Source of the DNA: Quillaja saponaria
Taxonomy: Eukaryota > Streptophyta > Magnoliopsida > Fabales > Quillajaceae
Length of the DNA: 64,000 nucleotides
Reading direction: 5' to 3'
Assembly (NCBI GenBank): GCA_029379385.1
Contig: CM055607.1
Coordinates: 32,857,235-32,921,234, forward strand
This document shows, one piece after another, positions 49,832 to 62,183 of this stretch (position 1 is its first letter; every line of letters starts with the position of its first letter). The translations under genes and the position numbers were made by a program. The notes below the pieces were generated by a model, which saw only the letters and a program-made list of their open reading frames with translations, did no database searches and was not told where the DNA came from.

Positions 49832-52800
49832 AAATCCGCCAGAGTTTACTCTGCCAATCTCAAGCCCGGCTAAAGGAGGAGGGTTATGGGTAGGTTGATA
49901 ACCAGTGTAAAACAAGTCAAACCCTATGAAGATGAGTCATACCGATTATTTGTTTGGGCATAACCCTCTTGACGACATGTTGCATCAGACCTGGGTGTAG
50001 TGAGAAGTGAGCAAGGGTTGGGTCATCACACCTTTAGTGGCATGCCACACTGGCGCTCAAGTTTGGTGCAAAAAGAGCAAGAGTTCTCGTATCGAGGGCA
50101 AGTGCGGGTAAAGAAGTTAGTTCAAGAAAAGATTCGTCTAGCTACTTGAAACATAGGGACTCTTATTAGGTAAATTGAGAAAGCTTGTCAATACCATGAG
50201 TAGAATGAGGATTAGTATTGCTTGCTTGCAAAAAACTAAATAGGTAGGAGAAAAGGCTAGAAAGATAAAGAGAACGAGATTCAAAATGTGGTATACCAAT
50301 AAAAATAGATATAGGAATGGAGTTGATATTATTGTAGATGAAAATTTAAAAGACTAGGTTGTGTAAGTTAAGATAAAATGTGATAAAATAATTTGAGTGA
50401 AATTGATGATTTAAAAAGATGCCTTCAATATCATTAGTGCCTATACCCACAAATAGGACTGGAAGAAGCTACGAATAAGGCATTTTGGGACGACTTAGAT
50501 GAGATAGTCCAAGGAGTACCATTAGGAGAGAAGCTTTTTATTGGAGGAGATTTGAATTGTCATGTAAGAAATATTAACGAGAGTTTTGAGAGAGTACATG
50601 GGTGTTATGGGTATGGAAATAGAAATGAGGGTGGAGAGTCGATTTTAGATTTTGTGGTTGCGTACGACTTGATTTTAGCCAACACGTTCTTTAAGAAATG
50701 AGAGTCGCACTTAGTTACCTTTATTAGCGGGCCTAATAAGAGCCAAATAGATTTTGTTATGACTAGGAAGGTTGATAGAGTATTGTGTAATGATTGTAAG
50801 GCTATACCTGGAGAGTGTTTAGTGTCTTAGTACAACGTTTTGGTTTTTGGATATTGGTGTTAAGCATTGGAAGAAAAAGCATAAAACTAATAGATATAGT
50901 AGGACTAGATAGTGGAATTTGAATGGAGGGAAGATGGTTGTTTTCAAAAATAAAATGTTACGTAGTGACTTATGAATTGTGGAGGGTGAGCCTAATATGA
51001 TTTGGGATGAGATAGCAAGTCGTATTAGAAATACAGCTAGAAAGGTGTTAGGAGAAAGTAGAGGACATGGACCACCAACTAAGGAGACATGGTGATAGAA
51101 CGAAGAAGTTCAACAAGCTATTAAAATTATAAAAAAAAATGTTATAAACAATTACACAAGTGTAAAAATGAGGATAATTACAAACATTTTCGACAAGTTA
51201 GAAAATATGCTAAGAAAACGGTTAGGGAAGCTAGAGGCACAGGCTTATGAAGGATGTTACTAAAAATTAGAGACAAAGGATAGAGAGAGATATTTATAGG
51301 ATTTTCAAACAAAGGGAATGACGAACTGGAGATTTAAATTCATATTAAGAGCATTAAGGATGAGGAAGACAAGATTTTAGTTAAGGAAGATGAGATTAAT
51401 GAGAGATGACGAACTTACTTCAATACCTTATTTAATGGAGGTTCAAGGGTTAATGTCGTGGAACTAGATGATACCTTCGATGATAAGAACCATAAATTTG
51501 TTTGTCAGATTAGAGTATAAGAGGTTAGAAAAGCTATGTGTAAAATGAAAGAATTGTAAGGCAATGGGCCCAGATGATATCCCTATAGAAGTTTGGAGAT
51601 GTCTAGGAGAATTTGGTGTAGCTTGGCTCACAAATCTTTTTAACAAAATTTTAATGACTAAGAAAATGCTTGATGAATAGAGAAAGAATACGTTGATTCC
51701 TCTTTATAAGAATAAACGAGACATTCAAAGTTGTACAAACTATCAAGGAATAAAACTTATAAGTCACACAATAAAGTTGTGGAAAAGAGTGATTGAGCAT
51801 AGGTTTAGGAATGAGACTCTAGTTTCGGAAAATCAATTTGGTTTTATGCCAAGAATATCTACAATGAAGGTTATTTTCTTACTTATGAGATTAATGAAGA
51901 AATATAGAGAAAAGAAAAAGGATTTTCACATGGCCTTTATTGATCTAGAAAAAGGGTACGATAGGGTACCGAGATAAGTTTTGTGGTGGGTTTTCGAGAA
52001 GAAAAAGATCCTAACTAAATATGTAGAAGTTATTAAAGATATATATATACAAGGGAGTAATGACTAGAATGTGGACCGTTGATGGTATGACTGAAGAGCT
52101 CCCGATCACAGTAAGTGTTTGCCAAGGTCCATCCTTAAGCCCCTACCTATTTGCTTTAGTCATGGATGAACTTACTTATTGCTATCCAAGATAGGGTTCC
52201 GTGGGGTATGCAGTTTGCCGACGATATAGTGTTAGTAGACAAAATTAGAGAAGGTTTAAATTCCAAACTAGAATTGTGGAGGAACGTGTTAGAATCTAAA
52301 TATCTTAGGTTGAGTAGGACAAAAGCTGAGTATCTGGAGTGCAATTTTAGTGACACTAGAAGAGGCCCTACTGAAATAATTTTGAACGGTTAAACAATCC
52401 CTATAAAAGATGCGTTTAAGTATTTAGGTTCATTTATACAAAAAGATTGTACAATTGAGCATGATGTGAACTATTGAATCAAGGTAGGGTAGGTGAAGTG
52501 GCGAAGTGTTTTGAGTGTTTTATATGATCCTAAAATTTCGAATAGGTTGAAAGTAAAATTTTATAAGATAGCAGTGAGACCGACTATGATGTATGGTACC
52601 AAATGTTGGGCAGTTAAGAAACAATATTCACATAAAATGGGAGTATCCGAAATGAGAATGTTGAAATAGATAACTGAACACATAAGAAATGATAGAATAT
52701 GAAATAAGGAGATTCGTAAGAAGGTGAAGGTAGCGCTTATAGAGGAGAAAATGAGTGAGAATCGTTTTCGTTAGTTTGAACATATCCAATGTTGGCCAAT

Positions 52801-53016
52801 GGATGCCGTAGTTAAGAAATGTGACATGGTGCAGGTGATAGGTACTAGACGCGGTGGAGGGAGACCGAAACTTACATGAGAGTAGTCATTAATAAGGATG
52901 TGACTTTTATGGGTGTTACTGAAAATAATATCTTGGATCGATACAAATGGAAGAAAATGATTCATATAAGTGATTCCAATTATTTGGGTTTTAAGGCTTA
53001 GTATAGTTGAGTTGAG
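49832..53016 (+). mobile_element. near-full-length RTE-type LINE, inactive, with 16-bp TSD
   Basis: The 16-bp sequence TATCATGAATATAATT flanks the element perfectly at 49816-49831 and 53017-53032, which fixes its ends (3185 bp). From the left are a non-coding leader and an endonuclease domain (EKLFIGGDLNCHV near 50530, SHLVTFISGPNKSQIDFVMT near 50710). The reverse transcriptase follows, with [20 protein letters not shown] near 51700, [13 protein letters not shown] near 51945 and [20 protein letters not shown] near 52215. The tail is TTTTAAGGCTTAGTATAG. There are several stops and frame changes, so it cannot encode a working protein. It is the same family as the copy at 45098 on the opposite strand. 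Confidence 0.92.
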
Positions 53017-53032
53017 TATCATGAATATAATT

Positions 53033-53885
53033 TTTTGTTGGACTTCTTTATTTGTTTAATGACATTAACTTAATACTTTTTATTAACTTATAATGCCAAA
53101 AAAGCTAGTTTCTTTTAAATGTGTAAAATACTTATTTGTTTATTAATAAATATAATAATTTACTTAGAAATTTCTTCCAACAAATTATTATTAAAAAAAA
53201 ATTACTTGCACTTTACATGGGTAACATACTAATTTTAGTTTAGGTCACATGCTAATTTAGTCTAGAGAATATGATAATTTTTATCTGTAGGTTACTAGTT
53301 TTTATAATAAAATATGCTACACCGTAACAAATTAAATTATCTTTTGTGTGTAAAGAAAAAGAGTAATCTTACATATGCATACAACTTCTGCAGACACAAG
53401 CAATATCTACCATTATGTCATAGTTATTTACAAGTAAAAAACATTACTCTTCCTAAAATGAAAAAAATAGAAAAATTGCAATGCCTTAATAGTAATCAAA
53501 AAGAGGATTCAACTGGAAATAGAGGCGCCAATTCAAAAAAAAACCCAATGACTTGATAGGCAAGCAAATGACAAGGCAAAATAAGAGAGACAAACATAAT
53601 GAATATTGAAATGGAAAAAGATAAAGCAACATACAAAAGTAATTCATTCTGATATTGAAATTACAAAAATTGAAAAAAGAAAAAGGATAAAGGACTACAG
53701 AAAAAGGTTATAAACCAACAGCCACCAAATCAACTACATTTACATCTTAAACATAAATGCTAAGAAATTTGAATTTGCTTCTAATCTATAGAAGATAATA
53801 TATGCGATCTCCACTGTCTGTTTCTTTTCTTCTTTTTTTGCCAGTTCAGGGTTGAGAGAAGAGGAGAGATTGCATAGAAAGTTCC
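53033..53885. other. intergenic region and 3' UTR of the MATH-BTB gene
   Basis: AT-rich sequence between the LINE duplication and the BPM stop codon. The portion above about 53700 is probably 3' UTR of the minus-strand BPM gene. An 80-codon open frame at 53314-53556 has no supporting feature. Confidence 0.45.
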
Positions 53886-56800
53886 CTATAGTCTTTGCTT
53901 CACTCTCCTACCATTTATGTCACTTCCATCAAGAATAGCTTCATTCCCATGCTTGCATATGAAGACTGAATGCTCAGTAAATCTAGCCACATACTCCAAC
54001 AGCTCAGTCAGGACAGCTGGGCAACTTTCCTTCAAGTACTCAAAACCATCAGTCTGCATTACAGCTGAAAGAAAGACATGAAAATGTTTTCAGTTGATAA
54101 ATATTCCTGAATCCGAAATAAAATGATCTAAACCCTTTACCTATCCACTGTCGAGATAAAATATTATGAGTTTATAACAATAGCATTGGACAAACCCCAT
54201 ATTGCTGATCTATTAAGAGTACGGCAATACATGATATTTCACAGTAATCAATGTACTTTAGTATAGTCATATCCCCAATGTGTCAAGGTCCTAAATTCAT
54301 ATAATAGATGTTCACCTATAACGACAATGTAACATATGCTGCTGCACAGCCACAAAAGATCAGAGGTCAGTGCGCAACAACCAAATTGTAAAAGGCCTCC
54401 TCATTCTTTTCCACATACAAACAATTAGTAACAACCATCCTCATGGCTAAATTATACAGGTTTCTTGTTACAAAGACAGGGTATGGAACCTCCAAACACC
54501 TTGGTGTTCTCAGAGCCCATCTTCTAAGTTCAAGCCACAAGTGGCATAAACCAACTGTCAGTAATCCTCACATACTGACTTCTGCAGACCTTTTAAACTG
54601 GTATATATTTAGCTTTTTTTACATGTTTTTTAGTTTTTCTTCCACCCTACATCACAGAAAACAAAAATTGAGAGCAGAAAAGAATTTACCTCTTAGGTTT
54701 TCTGGCAGTGCGACAAACTTGAGGCATACTGCTTTCAGCTGGAAACAGTGATGTTGCTCTGCCAAGGCTAAAGTTGTTGCCACAGTGTTTATGGAAACAT
54801 CCTCACAGAGACTGGCTTCACACATCAACCTGAGCCTTTCCAGGCCATACCTATCTGCTGCTGCTAGCAGATGCTGAGCCATCAAGGTAGATGCCCATTT
54901 TGAGTTCAAACCAGTAAGCTCTTGCAAGTCAGGCAGTGAGTCCCAGTATATAAAATGAAGTAGAGCCTGCACAAGGGTATAATTCTGAAACAATTAACAA
55001 ATCATGTCTTGCATATTTCTTGACTTAAATTACCAAGTCAGCAGTTGGCTAAGGCAAATTAAAAACAAAATTTCTCACTAACAAGGATGCAAGACCTTGA
55101 GGATGGACCAAAGAAGATAACTACAAATAGAGTGTACAAAGTTTCATACTTTTACCAGACAATTATGATGATCATTACAAACCAAAACAGAGGAAGCAAC
55201 TTCCATTGTTGAAAACAGATCAATGGCCATAAGATTAAATTTACACTCAGAAAATGATCTATTGACAGTTAAAGCTCTCTAAATATTATGCTCAATCTAA
55301 CCCCAACATCAGAGCAACAACCTGTTCCTTCTTGTGCTCAAAACAAAGCAATGACCATGACCATAAGAATGATTGTGCACTCAGAAATTGATCTATTGAC
55401 AGTTAAACTCTCTAAATGATGCAAGGTACAGGAGGTTTATGCTCAATCTAGAGAAAAAGAAGGGGGTGTTGTGGCATGTGGGCTGTTGTTCCAACTGAGA
55501 TTTGAATGACTAATCCAAATCGAATTGGCCACATCATTTAGCACTTTCACATCGGATAATTAATTGGTATATAAGTATACTCGGCAGTAATGTGAGTTCA
55601 GCCTAACTGTAAAAACCCAACTTGTTAGAACAGACTTCCAAACCTGAAGCAACATAAATTAAACACTCCTAAAATTATTCACAAAACTTCAAAAGTTCTG
55701 AGAATGCCAATTCTAAATTATCCAACTTTATTAGCTTAATTAAAGTTTTGAACAATAATTCTATGAACAGCACCAGACTCGGAAAATAAGGACCTGTCCT
55801 TGTCAATTTACTGCCTTCTTTTGCAAAAGAAAAGTTTGTTACTTCCATCAGCTATTTAATGCCTGATCACTGAACCAGCACTTCAAGTAATAACGCAAAC
55901 ACAAAATGATCCACATACAAACAAGTATATAAACACCTATAAATGCATGCATATGTCTGCATCTGACTTTTCTTAGGAAAAAGAAAAAAATAAAAAGAAA
56001 TGTTTATACAAGTGTAAAAGGAAGCAAAAAATTATTAGTACAATGTGTAAGCTGTGCAGTCAGACATGATAAAAGTAACCAACTAAAATGCACAATACCT
56101 TTTATGGGAAACTTATTAAACAACAAGTGCAGAAAGAGTACATACAAAAGGCATTTACACGAACCTTAAAAACTGGAGCCTCTATATCTTCAACTTTTAT
56201 ACTCTGGGTATTCTGATCCCTCATTGGACCAAGAAGTTGAGCTCTGAAAACAGGTGAGCGAGCTGCCAAAACTAACTTGTGAGCAGCAAAAATTTCCCCA
56301 TCAACTTCAAATTTCACATCACTCCCCTTTCCACTTTCCAGTAGTTTCCCAAATTGCTGACCAATGCTAGAAGGAGGTATTGCTATAGAGTAGGTCTTAG
56401 GGCCCTCTGTATGTGACCTCACGACACCAACACTACAGTTAACAGAGAGGCAATCATCTTTAAGGTAATCTGATGTCTCCAGAGCAGTTCTTTTAAAAAA
56501 ACGCTTGTAACCCCTGCATCACACCAATGATAAAACCAATTAACTTTTACTAACCTCTACCTCACACAAACAGTTAAAATACATGTCAAGGAGAATTAAG
56601 CAAAGCAGAATGTACATATTTATATACTAATTACATTAAGAAAATGACTTAAAAAGTCAGAAATTAAAATAAAATATTGTGTCACAATGAGATAAAGTAT
56701 CAGCCCCCATCAAAGCAGGCAGGAGGCAGGATTCCAAATCAACACACCCCTACCCACGAAAATTGTTTATGGCTCCATAACTAACATTTGGTTAAATGGC

Positions 56801-59089
56801 ATGTTCTAGAATCCAGAAATGACTCCCTCAAAAGATTAGTAGTTTGTTATATCACAACTTCTTAACCCCAACCCAACCTCATAACCTTCAGATTTTATAT
56901 TAGATTACAAAAATTAAAAGAGCAAGTTCAACCATTCAATTTCCTAGCATGCAAGTGGTGATAGGTAGTAGAAATGCTTCAGATCAATTTTCAAGCATCC
57001 AAAGCATGGTCCTGGGATTATAAACTATCAAATCCTATATATCGGACTTAATAGTTATCCTTTGCATAGATACAATTTCAAAGCTGAGCAGAACCCTGCA
57101 ACTCATTGGCTATCCTGATTCAATCTGTACAAAGTACTCGCTAAAGACTTAAGCTGAATTCAACACCTAGCTATTGACTATTCCGAGAAATCCAAAACCA
57201 AAAAGACAACCCATTTTAACCCAAAAATGAAGTAACATGACCTGCTTGTGAAATAAATTAATTACTGACAATAGACAAGTTAAACTTCACATAACAATTA
57301 TTTAAACAAACTGCGAACCGAAATTTCCATTTCTATACTCAAATCATCATATACAGCACTCTGTTTCTACATTTCAAGTTAAATTTATTTAGCCCAACCT
57401 CAAACCCTAAAGATTTCAAAGAGATATAACGATGTATTGAAAGCTTTCTACTTTTTTGGTAAAATATAAGTTTCAAAGAGATATGTTTCCATTATTAGGT
57501 TTATTCATTGTTGTCATTCTACGAGAGTTTACTTTTTCAGTTGTGAAGCGTAACCAAAGAATATCTTAAGTCTTTTCCTGTAGGCAATTTTTTTGTTTTC
57601 TTTTTATTCTCTCTTTTACTTCAAAAGAGGATAGCTTATCCTCTTTCTTATATTCCCTTCTATAAAACAAAACATACTTTTTTTCATAAGGAAAAAAAAA
57701 AAAAAGATATGTAGGACAACATGAAAAAGAAGAAAACAAGATGAACCATACAAAAGCTCCAGAATATGTGAGCGCGTTGAGAACAATTGTAAAGAAACTA
57801 TTAGAAGTTTTTCTTTTCGTAGTTAATTTGTGAAGAAAATGAAAAGACACCAACTGTCTATTACCAATGTTCTGTTAGTAATCATTTAGTATCATTTGAA
57901 TAAATCTTAAGCCAAGAGGTATGAAACAATGGCTTTGAGTAAAATTTCCAATGTTCAAGTGTTTATTTCTGTATACGAATATATGCAAGTTAATTTATTG
58001 GCATTTGACAACTTTTGTGTCAATACATAATTCAGTCCAATTCAAACAAATTCATGGATCAGGCACTGAATCTCCCATGCCCCAACAAGACATGCATAAG
58101 AGTGAATACACACAGAAGTACAAATAACAGCAATCTAATGAACTAGCTGCCCATGTTCTGCATCTGTCCTATCTTATCACAACACAAGCACTCTAGCAAC
58201 TGAACAACTATACAAGGTACCTTTAGCCTTAAAAACTGTTTCACTGTTGTCATCAGAAACAATGAGATTGTGTATATCACGTACAAATTCAGAAGATATT
58301 CTATGCAAGTATAACCACTTGCACCTATAAGAGAAAAAAAATCTCTACAAATAGCAACAGCTTATCCAACTTAAAGCCAAAAAATAAGTTTGTGTACACA
58401 TAATAAAAGTCCTCAACGAACGTCTAAATCTGAAAGAACCAAGATACTTCTCAATTATGAATGACCACAGCTGCTAAACACAATGTACACATTTAGGCAT
58501 TGCATTTATCATCACTGAATGACAATAATCGGAAACAAAAGTCCATAAGCAATTGCATATTACCTAACCATAAAATCAATGCTAAATCAGGGGGGGAGGA
58601 ACTGGCAGTGTAATAGATAAAAGCAAGAAATCACGAAAAAAAAAAAAACAAACACTCACCACATGCTACCACGGTATTTTAGCGTATAGGGCCCGCTATC
58701 CAGCGTCCTCTCAAAATGACTGTGAACCTTGTGCCTCTCCCTCCCGCTCTGATCCAAAAGGGTCAGTTCGAAAAGTGCCCTAACATCCGTCCCCTCACTG
58801 GCCAGCGCGATAAACAGAGATACATATGCCAGCATTGTCCTCGACGCTTTTCCCATCTGGGTAAAAGTATATCGCCCACTCATACCCACCGACCGAAAAG
58901 GTGTCCGATGCTATGTACTTTCCAATCCCAAGCCCTTTTGATAACGAATACCCTGTGATCTTGAACTGGTGAAAAGCCTCGTACAGTGTCGGTAATCGAT
59001 GTCGATGAGGTTGTTGCGGGTGCAGATGAAGAAGAGGAAGGTGAAGAATTGTAGGAGGGCCTAGAGGTTTCTCTGAGAACCTTACCCAT
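53886..59089 (-). CDS. BPM: BTB/POZ and MATH domain protein (BPM)
   Basis: BPM proteins are substrate adaptors of CUL3 ubiquitin ligases: MATH binds the target, BTB binds CUL3. Exons: 58660-59089, 56165-56513, 54690-54966, 53886-54064. The protein is about 410 aa, the family length. A Ser-rich leader ([16 protein letters not shown]) precedes MATH ([20 protein letters not shown] to [20 protein letters not shown]). BTB starts at [20 protein letters not shown] and is followed by the C-terminal helical part with [20 protein letters not shown] and [18 protein letters not shown]. The tail is basic (NGRRVKQRL). Exon 1 holds two +1 breaks, an extra base in the A run at 58972-58975 and one at 58829-58831. 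Without them exon phases agree throughout. The Met was chosen for match to BPM starts; the upstream ATG is out of frame. Confidence 0.94.
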
Positions 59090-59293
59090 GCGCAAGCCAC
59101 GATGATTGAATTCACAATGTCTTCAATTTTCTTCTAAAGCTTCCACAACCGAGACCCAGAAATTAGCGTTCTTGATTGGGATTTAGTCTAGGATCTAAGT
59201 GCGGAATCGCGTAAGAAATTGACTTGAACAGACTTCGTATTTGGATAAATCCTGAAGATTATATGGGGAAAGTGAGTGTGCGATAGAGAAATT

Positions 59294-59412
59294 TAGGGTT
59301 TGTTAAGGAAATTTATCTATTCCAGAGCATGAATTTCTAGGGTTTTTTTGTTTTTTTTTGGTACAAGAATTTCTAGGGTTTCGATTCAGAGAAAGAGAGA
59401 GAGAGAGATTGA
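59294..59412 (-). promoter_or_regulatory. telo-box trio and GA tract in the BPM leader/promoter
   Basis: Three exact TAGGGTTT motifs (AAACCCTA on the gene strand) lie at 59294-59301, 59338-59345 and 59374-59381. They are followed by a GA-repeat at about 59393-59410. They sit 205-320 bases upstream of the BPM start. Telo-boxes and GAGA repeats are bound by plant zinc-finger and BPC factors and are common in promoters of growth-related genes and Polycomb-response modules. The role here is inferred. Confidence 0.6.
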
Positions 59413-60494
59413 GGACACGAAATGACGGAAGAGGACTTTGTTTAGGTATAAATATTTTTCCTGACAGATAATCAGTGCTTGTCAGACGCGCGCTACGCGT
59501 AGTCACTAAAGTGCCAATCTGGACGACTCGCCGTGCTATATCAACACGTGTCCTTTGTCATAAGTAAAAGGTGCTTGTTATTAAGATTAAATAAATGAAA
59601 TTGATCAGGTATTTGATATGATATAAATCTATTAATTATAACAAATAATATGTGTTTTCTTTTTTGACATATGTACACATAATTGTGTAAAAAAATTATA
59701 TTTTAATTATTAATCAATTAAACAAAATTTATTACTTTTCTAAGGACAAACTTATATATTTAAATTTTTATTTTAATAAAATTAAAAAATTGTAACCTTA
59801 TAAAAAATCTTAAATTAAAAAAAATAAGATTATCAAAACTAAATTTTTTGAAATGTTATTCTTTGAGTGGAATTCTAAAATTGATATTGAAGATTTTGAT
59901 TTAGATGAAAGTTTATTTAACTAAATTACTTTTAAGTGTATGAAAAATAATTATTGAATATAATATTTGGGCTTATGGGTTAAATGTGTAATAATAATAA
60001 AACAGTAAGAATAAGCTAATCAAATTATGTGAGAAGACAATAGATTTTTCTTAAGTTGGTGTTAACTTGGATAGATTGCATACTTAACTCATATTATATC
60101 AAATTACTCAATCTTTCATAAGAACTCACAATCAATAATCAAATATACAAATCTTCCATTACCAAATCACCTACTAAACTTACCCTTAGTCAATAAATGT
60201 GAGGGTCAACTTGTAATTACAAATTTAATCGAGGATATGATTGAAATTATCAATTCAATTATTATTTATTTTTAACTCAACTTGAATTTTATTTTTTTTT
60301 TAATCTTATCAATTATAATTTTTTAGTATTTTTCTTTTATAAATTTGAGTATTTATTAATATTAATATTATATTAGATGCCAATATTTTTAAATATATAT
60401 TTTTATGTATCTAATTTATAACATTAAAGAGTTCAATTATTTAGCTCAATAACAAATAATTAAGTAAACTATTCTGTTAAAAAAAAATGGTGAT

Positions 60495-60575
60495 ACATAA
60501 ATAAATAATTATACAATTAAGGTAGCTCTGACAAAAAAACGTGTACATAAATAAATAGTTATACAATTAAGGTAT
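60495..60575. repeat. 50-bp tandem repeat
   Basis: ACATAAATAAATA(A/G)TTATAC followed by AATTAAGGTA occurs at 60495 and again at 60545. The spacer between the two units is GCTCTGACAAAAAAACGTGT. Confidence 0.8.
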
Positions 60576-60734
60576 CATTTATTTTGGTCATACCAGTCAA
60601 ATTAAGTTGTTTAAGGTCGTGAAAGAAAAATTAACATTAATTTTTTAACTTTAATATAAATGACTTACTTTTAATTAGTTGAATTGTAAATAAATTGGCT
60701 AAACAGACATTATCATTAAATATAAAAAAAGAGA

Positions 60735-61552
60735 GGCTAAATACACATTTGTTCTTTGTAATTTAATTTGAATTTCACATTAGTCCCTATTATTAATTTT
60801 GTTGCAATTCAATTTCTAAAATTATAAAATTGCTTCAATTGGGTTCTATTTCCCATCTAAATTAACTTTGACATAAGTGACATAAAGAAATGGATGAAAA
60901 ATTATGCGATTGATGACATGACTAATTGACAAATAATAAATTGATAAGTGAATTTTTATAAATAGAAAAATTTAAAATTTAAAATCTAAAATTTAAAAAT
61001 TAAAATCTAAAAATTACAATCCAAAATAGCATTATATGCTATTGTTCTAATCTCAAACTCTCCTTGATTCATCTCCCCTTATCTAGCTTCAAATCAACAC
61101 ATCAATATTTATTAGCAAATCACATATAAATTTGTTTGGAAGAAGTTGAGTTGGAGACGTTGGGTGATAGAGATTGGGTAGGAGTCCAAGTCTTTAAGAA
61201 GTTTTGTTGAAATTACATATGTTTTATAGTTAGTATGTTTAGGAAGGGAAAGTTAAAAAGAAATAAGGATTTTTTTAGTTTTATTAATTTAATTTTTTTA
61301 ACATTTATTAATTTTATTTATTTATAAAAATCTATATGTCAATTTGATATTGGTCAATTAGCCATATAATATTTTTTATCTATTTACATCTATCCATGTC
61401 ACCTATTTCAAAGTTAATTTGGATGGAAGGTGAAGGCAAGGATTCAATTGGAACAATTTTATAATTTTAAGGACTCAAAAGTAATAAAATAAATTATAGG
61501 AAGTCAAGTGATATTCAAATAAAATTACAAGGACTAAATGTGTAATTTAACC
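60735..61552. mobile_element. 818-bp TIR element (MITE, Mutator-like appearance)
   Basis: The left end GGCTAAATACACATTTG and following 130 bases are the diverged reverse complement of the right end, which finishes AAATGTGTAATTTAACC. Matching blocks include AAAATTATAAAATTG, TAATTTTATTTGAAT-like sequence and AAATTAACTTTGA. The TIRs are about 135-140 bp. No coding capacity is seen. Flanks (TAAAAAAAGA left, TAAAAAATTG right) could be an imperfect target-site duplication but are low-complexity. Confidence 0.75.
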
Positions 61553-62183
61553 TAAAAAATTGGTGGGCCATTGATAATTTTTTTTAAAAATACTTTCACT
61601 TATCACGTGACTCAAATTAATTTTTTCAAATAAAAACTCTTATTTAATACTAATTTATTTTTATAAATTTAGAAGTTAATTTGATATTTTAATTGGTGTG
61701 ATTAAAAGTCTAAGTCACTTTGATAATCAGTACCGTTGTAACAATCTCTACTCCATGATTGGTGAATTGGACACACCTAGCTGATTACGAAAATCAACGC
61801 TTAAGATTTGCCTGTGAACTTTCATCGCTAATATTAACGTAATAAGGTGGGGTACAAGAAAGAGACAACAAAACCCTCGGATCTATTCCAAGTAGCATAC
61901 GAGAAGGACAACCACAGATACTCTTGTCCTTTTCCAAGACTCCAGGCTGGATTCTGAAGACGTACGTGCCACATACTTACAGTTGGAAATTTGTGGGTCA
62001 AACCAAAGGATCACAAAAATCCTAATTTTATTAGATTTTAGGTGCCACCCAAAAACCAAATTCCGAAAATCTCTGGGATTTGAGGTCTGGGGATGGATAA
62101 GTTAATTGGGTTGGGGTAGAAGTGCTAAAAGTAGAGGATTTGGTTCTCAGAAGATTGTCTCCTGAGCTGGGTTTCTCTCAAAA

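Larger units (their letters stand above)
59413..62183. other. divergent intergenic region between BPM and the right-hand gene
   Basis: Very AT-rich DNA separates the two divergently transcribed genes. It contains a TIR element at 60735-61552 and a 50-bp tandem repeat near 60495-60575. The last 400 bases before 62184 have more balanced composition and probably hold the promoter and leader of the plus-strand gene. Confidence 0.55.
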
